Source: Cafeteria roenbergensis (Eukaryota > Sar > Bigyra > Bicosoecida > Cafeteriaceae). From it: 64,000 bases of DNA. The stretch lies in the NCBI GenBank assembly GCA_008330645.1, contig VLTN01000041.1:248001-312000 (forward strand), given 5' to 3'. The translations under genes and the position numbers were made by a program. This document shows positions 32,250-41,439 of this stretch, in pieces. The stretch's first letter is position 1. Each line of letters opens with the position of its first letter. The notes beneath the pieces are model-generated. The model ran no database searches. It saw only the letters and a list, made by a program, of their open reading frames with translations, and was not told the DNA's origin.

Positions 32250-34217
32250 TCACTCGTCTGAGTCAAAGGGCAGGACGACGGGAGCCTGATAGGTGTCCTC
32301 TGCCACCAGCTCCGTCTCGTGGAAGAGATCGTAGTCCACGGTACAGGACCCGCGAAAGCCGCGGCGAACGCAGGGCACGAAGCGGTGACCCACGCGGATA
32401 TCGCCCGCGACGTACGAGTGTCGCGCCTGCGTGGTGTCGGAGGACACGCTGTCGATGCCCTCAACGATGCAGATGACCTCCACCTCGGCCTCTCGCCAGA
32501 AGCGCAGGACCGTGTCCGGGTCCACGGCGGCGGTCAGCGTTGCAATGGTGTCCGCCTGGGAGTCGGCATCCGCGTCACGCCCGGACTCCGCCCAGCGCGG
32601 GGCGGGGTCGGCCCCCGGCAGCCCGACGGCCACGCTGGCGCCCGTGGCTCCCGCCGCGACGATGGCGGTGCCGTGCATGCCCAGCTGGGCCTGCCACCTG
32701 AGCGCATCGTCCCCGCCCTCGGACCCGTTGAGGCTCCCCTGCGGCCCCGTGGACAGCGTGCTGCCGGCCTGGCGAGAGCGGCCCCGCCACGGAGCGCGGG
32801 GCGCCACGTCCCCCGGGGCGATGGGGCCTGCCATGGCCGGCGGGACCGGGGCCGCGCACGTGCGCGCGTCCACAAGGTCCGCCGGCAGCGGAGGCGAGGC
32901 GCGCGCCGCGGAGCCATCGCCAAGCGCGCCGCCGCCGCTTCGCCCCGCGGCGTGAGTGCGCGCCCGGCGCGGGCTGTCATCGGCGATGCCGCTTCCCATG
33001 CTGCGCACGGAGGGGCGGGTTCGGATGCGCTGCTGGCCCGCGGTCTCGCCCTCGTCCTGGCCGGGGTCGGATGGGCTGCTGCCGCGCACGTCGATGGCCA
33101 CGCCGGAGGGGTGAGCAGCGGACTGCTCCCCGTACCGGCCCGCCGACGCCGCGCTGCGGTGCGGCGACCGCATGGCGCCGGCACCGGCGACGGCTTCGGC
33201 GGGGGGGCCGGCCAAGGCGTGGCCCGTCGGTGCGTCGCACGTGATGCCGGCCAGCGTGGGCGCGCCGCCCTGCGCCTCTGCCCGCTGGCGCTCTCGCCAC
33301 TCCCACGCCGTGAGCGTGCCTGGCCGCACGCCTGCCTCCTCCATCTGCCGCCACGCGTCCATGTAGCCGGGGGGCGGGAGCAGGATGGAGCGGGGGTTGG
33401 TGCGGTCGGCGGCGCGCGGGAGCATCACGTGCGTGACCACCTGCGGCACGATGAGCAGCAGCATGCCGCCAAGCTCGTCGTCTGGCGAGTGCACTCTGAG
33501 ATTCTCGCTGTGGAAGAACCTGACTCGCTCTCCCGCCGGCCCGACGTCGTGCCAGAACGTCACGATGCGGACGTGGGCCTCGCTCAGCTGGTGCTTGCGG
33601 ATGTCCGCCACGCGAAACTGAAAGTGCCACAGCCCCCCAATGTTGCACATGGTGGCCGTGTTGCTGAAGACGATGGTGCGGCCACGGTTGCCGGCCGCGC
33701 TGATGCGGTCGTACACCACGCCGATGCAGAAGGCGTCCAGGAGCATGCCCAGGATGGACTGCAGCGTGATGAGCACGCCCATCTGCCAGCAGCCCCCGAA
33801 GGTCACGTCTGCGGTCCCGTAGCCAATGGTCACCTCGGTCTGGACCGAAAACTGGTAAAAGTCGGAAAACGTCTTGAGGTGCTCCAGCGAGCACGCCTTG
33901 GCGGGCGTAATCATGTACAGAATCGCAAACGCGAGGAACGAAAGGGTGTACATCAGCGAGACCAGCAGCACGAGCTTCCACGTCCGCATCCCGAGGATGG
34001 AGTGCCAAAGGTCCGCCGCGTAGAGGCTAAGCGCGGCGGTCTTGCGCTGCCCCACGCGGAACTCGCCAATGGCTTGGCTGAACATCCCAACGCCGCGCTT
34101 GAGGATGCGCTTTCGCGGCTCCTGTTTGAGTCCCATGTCGGTCCGAAGCCTGGTGCAGAGGCTCGGCTCAGTGACCTCGCGCCGCTGGCAGCACGTCCAG
34201 ATCGAGGCTATGCCCAT
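32250..34217 (-). CDS. Inward-rectifier potassium channel (Kir) with large cytoplasmic insertion
   Basis: Single exon, 655 aa from the ATG at 34217; a second ATG at 34136 is possible. Two membrane helices, about residues 80-103 and 143-172, flank the pore loop FSVQTEVTIGYG, with the K+ selectivity filter T-I-G-Y-G at 130-134. The cytoplasmic immunoglobulin-like domain begins GRTIVFSNTATM, continues through VHSPDDELGG, and ends with EVICIVEGIDS, TTQARHSYVAGDI and GHRFVPCV, all typical of eukaryotic Kir proteins. Between residues about 291 and 565 a roughly 275-residue Pro/Ala/Ser/Arg-rich insertion interrupts this domain, which normally runs on without a break. Kir channels are tetramers that pass K+ inward at hyperpolarised potentials and are usually gated by PIP2 or ligands. 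It is divergent from the gene at 34540. Confidence 0.93.
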   Translation of the reverse strand: MGIASIWTCCQRREVTEPSLCTRLRTDMGLKQEPRKRILKRGVGMFSQAIGEFRVGQRKTAALSLYAADLWHSILGMRTWKLVLLVSLMYTLSFLAFAILYMITPAKACSLEHLKTFSDFYQFSVQTEVTIGYGTADVTFGGCWQMGVLITLQSILGMLLDAFCIGVVYDRISAAGNRGRTIVFSNTATMCNIGGLWHFQFRVADIRKHQLSEAHVRIVTFWHDVGPAGERVRFFHSENLRVHSPDDELGGMLLLIVPQVVTHVMLPRAADRTNPRSILLPPPGYMDAWRQMEEAGVRPGTLTAWEWRERQRAEAQGGAPTLAGITCDAPTGHALAGPPAEAVAGAGAMRSPHRSAASAGRYGEQSAAHPSGVAIDVRGSSPSDPGQDEGETAGQQRIRTRPSVRSMGSGIADDSPRRARTHAAGRSGGGALGDGSAARASPPLPADLVDARTCAAPVPPAMAGPIAPGDVAPRAPWRGRSRQAGSTLSTGPQGSLNGSEGGDDALRWQAQLGMHGTAIVAAGATGASVAVGLPGADPAPRWAESGRDADADSQADTIATLTAAVDPDTVLRFWREAEVEVICIVEGIDSVSSDTTQARHSYVAGDIRVGHRFVPCVRRGFRGSCTVDYDLFHETELVAEDTYQAPVVLPFDSDE

Positions 34218-34539
34218 TCACGGACGAAGCCAGTGCCCCAGACTGGCTCCTGTGCCTAGGTGCGTCACAGGCCCCGGCGGTCGCTCCGCTGGCGCGAGCG
34301 TGGCCGCGGCAGTGGGGGGGCGACCGTTTCGTTCGCGGGTGGCGCTCAGCTCTGCCTGGCGCCGCTGCCGCCGGGGCTTTGCCGGCGGCGGTCCCACCAC
34401 GCCGGCAGCTGCGCTGGGCAGGCGCACCCGCGGTGGGCACAGCTTGGACTGCTGTGGGCGATCCCATTCTTTGTCTCCGCAGGGGCTTCTCCGCTCGTCT
34501 TGAAGCGCCTCATCGGCAGGGGGGAGGGAGGCCCTCAGC
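34218..34539. promoter_or_regulatory. Divergent promoter region
   Basis: This 322-bp spacer is shared by the Kir gene (minus) and the 561-aa protein (plus). No core element is recognised. Confidence 0.45.
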
Positions 34540-36225
34540 ATGTCGGACGGTTTTTTCGACCTGGGCGTGATTGGAAGCGAGCCTGTGAGCGTGCCGCCTG
34601 GGCTCGAAGAGGAAGACGGTGGTTTTGCTGAAGAGGACGAGTTTCCGGCGCTTGAGGACGCCCCTCCGTGCGAGAGCAGCTATGTTGCGGCACCGCCGTC
34701 CCAGAAGCTGCGCGGCGAGCTGGCCAGCGTCATGCTGGCCGCCAGCCAGGTGTTCGCGGCCGTTACCGCTGAGCTGGCCGACCAGCTCGCCAGTCCAGAG
34801 GGCGCGCCGGACGCCTCTGTCCCTGGGGCGCTACCGGCAGGCGCTCCGGCGCCTGAGCAGCCTTCGCTCCTGGACCTCCTCGACGCGGATGGTGGCGGCA
34901 CCGACGTCGCGGGGTCGTCCCCAGAACCGGGCGCTGTGCCTGCGGAGGCAGGGGCGACTCGTGCTGCGCCCCCGCTCGTCCCCCCGCCGACGGCCAGCCG
35001 AGCACCGTCCGCGCGCGCTGACCTCGTCGCCGGAGCCTCCGACGCCGGGCTGGCCCGGCAGAGATGCCTAGACGCTTCCCCAGACGCAGGGGCTGTGGAG
35101 GGTGACGTCCTGGGTGGGGACATCGACGCAAGCGACGATGACTCTGGCGCGCTGGAGCTGCTGGGGGCACCACTTGCGCCGGACGGGGACAAGACGGGCG
35201 CGCCGGCCAGTGAAGGGGCTGGGTCTGGCGCTGCGGGTACTGCTGCTGCTGCGAGTACTGCTCTGGGTGCTGCCCCGGCTGCGGGTACTGCTCTGGGTGC
35301 TGCCCCGGCTGCTGTCGAAATCGGCAGCGATGGCAGGGGGGAGCTCCCCGCTGCAGCGGCCTGCGGAGGGGCAGCGTTCGACTCGGTGGACCGGCTGTGT
35401 GCGGCAGCCGCGCCTGGGCGCGAGGAGGCAGCCCAGCCCACGCCTGGGTCACGCGGCGCTCTGGCTGGACATGCTGACGCGGGGCCTGGGCAGGCCGTCG
35501 CGCCTGTGCCAGGCACTGCGGCGGTGCCAGCGCCTTCGCCGCAGCCGGCTCGGCCCCAGCGCAGAGCTCTTCGGCAGCGAGGCCCCACGATGCTTTCCAT
35601 GGCCGAAGCAGCCACCGAAGCAGCCGCTCCTGTGGCGGCGGGGGGGGCTGCCGAGCACGCGGCCGAAGAAGCTGCCGCCGCCAAGGCGTCCCGGGAGCAC
35701 ACAGCGCTGCGTGAGCGGGAGGAGGCCGCCTCCGCTGACGCAGTGGCCTGGGAGTGGTCCCGCATTTGCGCTGAATGGGGCATCGTAGCGGCGTCCAGCT
35801 CACAGCGGGCGGTTGCTGGAGCACCCGCAGAGCTCCCAGGGGCGGCCTTCGATGCCGTGGGCGCGGCTGAGGCGCCGGGGGCCTCCCCGCCTGCGCATGG
35901 GGATGCGGGGATGGCGCCTGGGACGCAGAGCGGCTCGGCGGCCAGCGAAACGCCAGGCGCTGCCACTGCTGGAGTCGCCGCTGCCGGTGCCACGGCAGGG
36001 GGTGTTGCAGAGGGCAGCGGCGGCGCGCGCGGGACTGCTGCTGGGCTGTTCGGTGGCGGTCACCAGGACGCGGATGACGCGCCACCAGGGGATGACTGGG
36101 ACGCGCAGGGGCCGCGGGACGCTGAGCAGGTGTTGCGGGAGGCTGCGGAGGCGCTGCCGGAGGACTTGGCGGCCGACGCGCAAGACGCGCTCCGCGCGGT
36201 GATGAGGCAATTTGGGCGCGGCTGA
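34540..36225 (+). CDS. Low-complexity 561-aa protein with clathrin-box-like LLDLLD motif
   Basis: The ATG at 34540 opens an intron-free frame to TGA at 36223-36225. The N-terminus (MSDGFFDLGV) is acidic. Residues about 55-90 form an amphipathic helix. A LLDLLD motif at residues 110-115 matches the clathrin-box consensus seen in endocytic adaptors. Most of the rest is Ala/Gly/Pro/Glu disorder. A predicted helical segment, with HTALREREEAASADAVAWEW at its centre, and a helical C-terminus (AEALPEDLAADAQDALRAVM) are the only other structured parts. A 30-bp tandem duplication at 35251-35310 encodes two near-identical decapeptides. The family is not recognised; an endocytic or trafficking adaptor is a weak inference from the motif alone. 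Confidence 0.65.
   Translation: MSDGFFDLGVIGSEPVSVPPGLEEEDGGFAEEDEFPALEDAPPCESSYVAAPPSQKLRGELASVMLAASQVFAAVTAELADQLASPEGAPDASVPGALPAGAPAPEQPSLLDLLDADGGGTDVAGSSPEPGAVPAEAGATRAAPPLVPPPTASRAPSARADLVAGASDAGLARQRCLDASPDAGAVEGDVLGGDIDASDDDSGALELLGAPLAPDGDKTGAPASEGAGSGAAGTAAAASTALGAAPAAGTALGAAPAAVEIGSDGRGELPAAAACGGAAFDSVDRLCAAAAPGREEAAQPTPGSRGALAGHADAGPGQAVAPVPGTAAVPAPSPQPARPQRRALRQRGPTMLSMAEAATEAAAPVAAGGAAEHAAEEAAAAKASREHTALREREEAASADAVAWEWSRICAEWGIVAASSSQRAVAGAPAELPGAAFDAVGAAEAPGASPPAHGDAGMAPGTQSGSAASETPGAATAGVAAAGATAGGVAEGSGGARGTAAGLFGGGHQDADDAPPGDDWDAQGPRDAEQVLREAAEALPEDLAADAQDALRAVMRQFGRG
35251..35310 (+). repeat. 30-bp in-frame tandem duplication
   Basis: Two copies of a 30-bp unit (GCGRGTACTGCTCTGGGTGC...) lie back to back with one difference, inside the low-complexity protein. 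The length keeps the reading frame. Confidence 0.9.
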
Positions 36226-36586
36226 CGGGCGGGCCTGGTGCGCGACGGGCGGGGCGTGAGGGACCCCCTTGCGGCCGCCCATCCGAATCAGGCGAGGGCG
36301 ATTTGTCGAGCAACTCCGGCAGGCACAGACTGCAAACAAAGACAGAGCGCGCAAAGCTCGCCACCCAGAAGAACCGCTCGAAGCCCGAAGGAACACTGAA
36401 TCCGCGCCACCGGAGCAGGCGAGAAGCGACCCCGACGCCGCCTTGGGGGTGCACGGCCAGGTAGGAGGCCGCAGCTTTGCAAACGGCGTGCTGCTCTGTG
36501 GCAGGGCAGCCCTGCGGGCGCAGTACACGTGTGCTCAATCGGCGCGCCCGGAGGCAGGTTGTCGTTGATCGCTTCGCGCCGCCGAA
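36226..36586. other. Intergenic spacer
   Basis: This 361-bp spacer separates two plus-strand genes. It presumably contains the 3' UTR of the first and the promoter of the second. No gene or repeat is seen. Confidence 0.4.
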
Positions 36587-39500
36587 ATGGCCGGGCGATC
36601 CGCGCTGCTCGCCACGTCTGCCCAGAGGATCAAGTCGTACGACGCTGCGATCATCGGCTGCGGCGTAGTCGGCGTGTCTGTCGCGCGCGCGCTGTCGCTG
36701 ACCGGGCTTTCGACCGTGATTCTCGAAGCCGGCGATGGACCCTTCTCCGGGGCGTCCGGGAACAACTCGGGGATCGTGTGCACGGGCTTCGACGCGCCCC
36801 TGCGCTCGCTGGAACGCCGGAGCCTCGTCGCGGGCCGAGCGGAGCTGCTTTCGCTGGGAAACCGAGTGCTTGAGCCCCACGCGTTTGACCCGCGAGGGTC
36901 CTTGGTCGCCGACTTTGGCGAGACGGACTCGACGCACCCCCTCGCGGCCCCGGCACAGGAAGAGGCCGAGGCCGCCTATGCGCTGCAGCGCATTGTGGAC
37001 GAATGCCGTGACGTTGAGGACGTGCACTCGCGCGTGCTGGGCCGGACCGAAGCGCTTCTTCGCGAGCCGTCGCTGGCAGCGAACCTGCGCTCGGCAGCCC
37101 TTGTCGCCGGCGAGGTCGTGTTTGACCCCTTCATGCTGTACATGGCGCTTCTGCGGGATGCCATCACTGCTGGCGCGGAGCTGCGGGTGGGATGCCGGGT
37201 CGTGGAAGCCGCAGCGCCAGTGCCTGTGACCCGCGACCAGTCCGACACCGAAGTTGCATGCGGCGGCTGGGGCGAGGTGGACAGGGCTGCGGCAGTGACT
37301 CGCGCGCGCTCCGCGTCTCGCGCCCTCGCCGGCATCGGTGTTCCCTGGGCCCTGGAGGCCGGGCGCCTGGTGGAGGGGCGCAACCTGCCAGAGGAAGAGC
37401 AAGCGGGCGGCGGCGCCTCTGAGGGGGTCTTCCGCTCCCTCGAAGCCGGCGACTACTGGCTCCTGCAGCTGCGCCAGCGGCAGGTGGGCAAGAGCGCGCC
37501 CCTGCGCGGCGCGGGCGGCGGCGCGGCGACGAGGGGGAGCGCGAAGGCACGGACCCAGCCGGAAGGCGAGCCCCGCCCCGACGAGGCAGCGGAACGGCGG
37601 GTCACGGGGGATGAGGCGGATGCAGCGGCGGAGGAGGCGGCGAGCGTGCGCGCCGGGATGGTGTTCAACTGCACCGGCAACGGCGCCGACATGGTCGACG
37701 TGCTCATGCGCGCCGCGCTGGGCGAGCACTACGGAGGCATCGCGCCCGCGTCAGCGCTGGTCTCGGGCAGGGACCGACCAGCCAGTGCTGTCACGGACGG
37801 CACGTGGCGCGTGCGGCCTCGTCGCGGCCAGTACGCAGTTCTCGGGCCCTTGCCTCCGCCAGGCACCCCCGCCACGGGCCCCGTCGTGGCGGCGGACGCG
37901 GCCCCCGCGAGCGGCTCCGCCGGGTCGGCAAGCTCTGCCTCTGGCGCCACGCACGGCCCCGCTCACCCCGGCGGCTCGGCCGGAATGGGCCTGACTGTGG
38001 CCGCGGCATCGGCCGCCGTTCCGCGCAGCCCGCTCCAGCCGCTGCCGTCGGACGCCACCAAGGGCGTCTACCTCTTCGCGCCTGCCATGCCCCCCGGCGC
38101 CAACGCGGCCCTCGTGGTCGGGCCCACGGCCCAGGACGTGCCTGCCGACGACCCGGTCGCCCAGTGGTCGGAGTCGCTGGAAGGCGCGTCTGAGCGTCCC
38201 GCTCCCGCGCTGGACAGGGGCGTGCACGAGCGATGGAGCGCCAGCCTGAGCCCCACCGAAGAGGCTCTGCTATCGACTCTGGCAGAGCACCGCCTTCGCA
38301 ACTTCGAAGTGGCCAGGGAAGCGCCCAAAGGCGTCAAGGGGGCGGCCACGGTCCCAGCGGGCGGCAACATCGGCAGCAACGTGTGGGGTGTGGTAGGGCG
38401 GTACGGCGGCCTGCGGCCGGCCGTGGAGGGCAGGCGCGACTATCGCGTGCGGCACGAGGGCTGCGGCTGGTGGACCGTGGCTGGCATTCGCAGCACCGGC
38501 GCCAGCGCCTCGCTCGGCCTCGGCAGGATGGTGGCATCCGCCGCCCTTGCTGAGGCGATCTGCGCCGGCGCGGGGGCGGCCGCCGTGGCCGACTTGGCTG
38601 CCCACTCTTCGGGCGCCAAGCACGGGTCGGCGGCGGATTACTTTGCCGGGAGGGAGCGGCTGGGGGCGTCGGCAACGGCAGCCGGAGGCGCGCCCGGCGG
38701 CCCCGTGCGGGGGGCTGCCGAACGCGGCCCCACCGGCCAGGGCGCCCGCCGCTGCTCCGAGGCGGCCGCAAGGGTCGAGGCGCAAGGCGTGTGGTGGGTG
38801 GGGGGCGACTCCGCGGGCCCGGAGCACGCGAGGCCCGACGCCGCGCCGGCCTTCACGGAGGAGCCCTCTGCCGGCGGAAGCGGCTGGGCTGACGGCTTGT
38901 CCGAGCAGTCGCTGGAGTACGACCACGAGGCGCGCAGGGCGGCGGCGAATCTCCGCGCTAGCCAGACGGAGCCGCCGTCCGCCTGGCGAGAGTACGGCAG
39001 GGCCGCGCTCGCCTCCGTGTTCTGGGGCCACAGGGAGGAGACCACGGCGGTGGCCGCAGCGGCAGCGCGCCTGCGGGCAGACGCCGCCAGCTTCGCGGCG
39101 CCAGCAACGACGCAAGGCCTCTCGGCGACGGGCCTGCCGCGCCCAGCGCCCACGGCCCTTGCAACCTGGGACACCGACGACTCGGACTGCGATACCAGCT
39201 CGCTTGCCGACCTCCAAGAGGCGCCCGACGCTGAGCCGCTCCAGCCCTCTGATGCTCAGCGGCGAGAGGTCCGCGCCAAGCTGCCTGAGGCGTCAGAGCT
39301 TGACACGGCGGCCTTGCTCGCGGGGGGCGCCTTCGACTTTGGGAACCCCAAGGCGGCCGAGGCGCTGGCGGTGGAGGCATCTCTGCTGGGCGAAGAGCAC
39401 GTGCTATCGGGGGTGTCCTCTGCCCTGGCTGCAGTCGCAGAGGCAATCGAGTCGGCCTCTCTGGATGCCGCTGACATGGCGCTGGACGAGTGCTATGGGA

Positions 39501-39862
39501 GCGGGGGCATGGCGGCGTCGGCCATGCCAACCGCCATGTCTGCCGGCTTCGAGATTCCTGGCGATTTGGACGCGGGCAGAGCGTTCCAGGACCGGAGGCT
39601 TCGCTCCAGTCCACTGGTGGAGGAGTTTTGTCTGTCCCTCATGCAAGAAATTCGCAGGCACGGACTGGACGCAGAGCAGGTGCTCAGGCTGCCCGCGCAC
39701 GAATGGCCAGTCACTGGCTCCGTGACAGTCGCTGGCCAGACCATCCCAGTCATGCACGCTTTGACGCGAATCGTTTGGGCAGTGCGCGGGGGACTGCTAC
39801 GGGCCGTTCCACTGGGCTCGGACTGGGAGACTGCGTACGGAGAGCACCCCGCTCGCCGTTGA
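36587..39862 (+). CDS. FAD-dependent oxidoreductase, DAO/GlpA-like, with long extension
   Basis: Single exon, 1091 aa, ATG at 36587. The N-terminus carries the FAD-binding Rossmann signature IIGCGVVG (residues 22-29), an acidic residue at the end of the second strand (VILEAG), and SGASGNNSGIVCTGFD, the typical flavin-contact segment of DAO-family enzymes such as glycerol-3-phosphate and L-2-hydroxyglutarate dehydrogenases. Residues about 600-660 show YGGLRPAVEG, DYRV and VAGIRSTGASASLGLGRM, matching the family's C-terminal FAD/substrate region (GLRP, GI-S-G-T/A). Ala/Gly-rich insertions separate the conserved blocks. A further roughly 430 residues follow that have no counterpart in ordinary 400-550 aa members. 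The first residues could be a short targeting sequence. The substrate is undetermined. Confidence 0.85.
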   Translation: MAGRSALLATSAQRIKSYDAAIIGCGVVGVSVARALSLTGLSTVILEAGDGPFSGASGNNSGIVCTGFDAPLRSLERRSLVAGRAELLSLGNRVLEPHAFDPRGSLVADFGETDSTHPLAAPAQEEAEAAYALQRIVDECRDVEDVHSRVLGRTEALLREPSLAANLRSAALVAGEVVFDPFMLYMALLRDAITAGAELRVGCRVVEAAAPVPVTRDQSDTEVACGGWGEVDRAAAVTRARSASRALAGIGVPWALEAGRLVEGRNLPEEEQAGGGASEGVFRSLEAGDYWLLQLRQRQVGKSAPLRGAGGGAATRGSAKARTQPEGEPRPDEAAERRVTGDEADAAAEEAASVRAGMVFNCTGNGADMVDVLMRAALGEHYGGIAPASALVSGRDRPASAVTDGTWRVRPRRGQYAVLGPLPPPGTPATGPVVAADAAPASGSAGSASSASGATHGPAHPGGSAGMGLTVAAASAAVPRSPLQPLPSDATKGVYLFAPAMPPGANAALVVGPTAQDVPADDPVAQWSESLEGASERPAPALDRGVHERWSASLSPTEEALLSTLAEHRLRNFEVAREAPKGVKGAATVPAGGNIGSNVWGVVGRYGGLRPAVEGRRDYRVRHEGCGWWTVAGIRSTGASASLGLGRMVASAALAEAICAGAGAAAVADLAAHSSGAKHGSAADYFAGRERLGASATAAGGAPGGPVRGAAERGPTGQGARRCSEAAARVEAQGVWWVGGDSAGPEHARPDAAPAFTEEPSAGGSGWADGLSEQSLEYDHEARRAAANLRASQTEPPSAWREYGRAALASVFWGHREETTAVAAAAARLRADAASFAAPATTQGLSATGLPRPAPTALATWDTDDSDCDTSSLADLQEAPDAEPLQPSDAQRREVRAKLPEASELDTAALLAGGAFDFGNPKAAEALAVEASLLGEEHVLSGVSSALAAVAEAIESASLDAADMALDECYGSGGMAASAMPTAMSAGFEIPGDLDAGRAFQDRRLRSSPLVEEFCLSLMQEIRRHGLDAEQVLRLPAHEWPVTGSVTVAGQTIPVMHALTRIVWAVRGGLLRAVPLGSDWETAYGEHPARR

Positions 39863-40210
39863 GTGAATGTTGCGGGATTGCTAGCTCTGCAGTTTCTGCC
39901 AAAGCTGCGGGCTATGCTGTTCACCTGACTGATGGCTGAGCGCATTCAAGCAACGGAGGGAGGGGAGGCGATGGGTTGACGGCGCGTCGTAGTGTGGGCA
40001 GATGTGCGCCCCCTGTTTGCGTGTGCCTGGGTCCTCACCGGGCTGCGCGTGCGCGAGACACGCCAAGGTTTCACGTTGCCAGACCGACCTGAGCCCCGCT
40101 CACGCAACTCTCCCCGGCACACCCACGTTCGGAGCCACGCGCAAAACAAAATTCGCAGGATCGACGGGACCCAGCCTAGCAGTGCGCCCGCACCACCATG
40201 GGATTCGGCA
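39863..40210. other. Convergent intergenic spacer
   Basis: This 348-bp spacer lies between two stop codons. No gene, repeat or poly(A) signal was recognised. An AT-richer run occurs near 40140-40160. Confidence 0.4.
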
Positions 40211-40969
40211 CTAGGTGGATCGAGCGCTGCGATGCGTCGAATCTTGCCGTTGCGGGACCGCGTCGCCGTCCGCGACAGGGCAGTGGCTGGCCCTCTGAAG
40301 TGCATTGTCCTTGAACAACAGGAACGGAACGACCGCGGTGGGCGACCTGGCGGAACTCGACGTGGGGGCGCCGGCGCTGCCGTTCCTTTCAGAATGTGGC
40401 ACGCGCTTACCAGTCTCGACGACTTCGTCTGTTGCCTTCTTGGCGGTCGGGGAGATGCCGAGGTGGGCCACAGAGGGTGAAGCAGTGGCGGGCGCATCCG
40501 TGCCAGCCACGGGTGTGACTTCGGAGGGCGTGGTCTCGCGCGTGGCCACGTTCCAATCCGCCGCGCTGAGCCAGGTGCGATGGACGTCGCACTGCAAGCG
40601 CTGGTCGGCCACTGCGGCGCCGGTCTCGGCAGCTGCACTGGCTTCCTCGACGGCCAAGGTCTTGCTGCCGGTGTGGCCGCTCACAGACTGGGTGGCCAAC
40701 ATTGGTTGCAAGTCGTGCTCCCGCTCCACCCAGTAGTAGCCAACTGCGCATTTCGCGGCAATGGCGGCTGGAACCCCGAGCGCCCCACTTTGTAGCGGCT
40801 GGGCTCCGCTGTGGGAGCCTTCTGGCTCGGGCGCGCCCCGCGAGGCGTCAGCTGTGGCCTTGGTGCTGGCGATTGCAATTGCGGCGCGGATCAAGAACGG
40901 CAGGGCGCATACCGAGATCGTGCAGCCGACGGCAGCGATGCTTCCGACAAGGGTGACTAGAGCGCGCAT
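40211..40969 (-). CDS. Putative small membrane protein (hypothetical)
   Basis: An intron-free frame of 252 aa begins at the ATG at 40969-40967; the frame continues upstream only from a non-ATG codon. Residues about 3-35 are strongly hydrophobic (ALVTLVGSIAAVGCTISVCA) and would make a signal anchor or transmembrane helix. A second, weaker hydrophobic patch (GALGVPAAIAAKCAVGYYW) follows near residue 70. The remainder is Thr/Ser/Ala-rich. Amino-acid use is more balanced than in the frame shadows around it, including Tyr, Trp, Lys and Asp in plausible numbers. No family is recognised, and this could still be a chance frame. Confidence 0.4.
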   Translation of the reverse strand: MRALVTLVGSIAAVGCTISVCALPFLIRAAIAIASTKATADASRGAPEPEGSHSGAQPLQSGALGVPAAIAAKCAVGYYWVEREHDLQPMLATQSVSGHTGSKTLAVEEASAAAETGAAVADQRLQCDVHRTWLSAADWNVATRETTPSEVTPVAGTDAPATASPSVAHLGISPTAKKATDEVVETGKRVPHSERNGSAGAPTSSSARSPTAVVPFLLFKDNALQRASHCPVADGDAVPQRQDSTHRSARST

Positions 40970-41439
40970 GATGAACGCACTGCGAGGGTCGAAAGCGGCC
41001 GAGCAGGACGCACGAGTGGGCGCCCTCGGACGGACAGGTTGAAGCGCAGCCAGCTGCAAACGACATTGTTTACCAACACTCTGTAGTCAATGGTTGTCCA
41101 GCACACCCTTGCGCGCGACCGCTCGGGGAGTCGACCCTAGCACTGGCAGCGAGCACTACTGGCGCCGCTGCTCGGTGGCTCAGGCTCACGGGGTCGTCGC
41201 AGCGCAGCGCAAGGCGGTGTGCTGCCCGGCGGTTTGCTGTTGCTCTATGCTTTGCCACGTGTCGTGCCTGGAGCAGAGCCCGCCGCGCCCCGCCCCGGAC
41301 GAAGCAAGTCGCGTGTCATGCGAGGCGCAGCAAGGCAACACTTCGATTGGCAACGCAAAGGCTTGTGGCTGAGGGAAACCGCGTCGCTGTGGTCAATTTC
41401 ACAGCAAGCAACCAAGGGAGTGACGCGCTCAACTGCCGT
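40970..41439. other. Intergenic spacer
   Basis: This 470-bp spacer lies between two minus-strand genes. It contains the 3' side of the SANT gene and the upstream side of the putative membrane protein. No gene, repeat or RNA was recognised. Confidence 0.4.

Noticed and set aside
34763-37729. 988-aa open frame on the minus strand
   Set aside because: It crosses two unrelated plus-strand genes, is Arg/Pro/Ala-rich, and has no motifs.
40970-41059. Upstream start for the small membrane protein
   Set aside because: The extended frame starts at a TTG codon; the ATG at 40969 directly precedes the hydrophobic segment.
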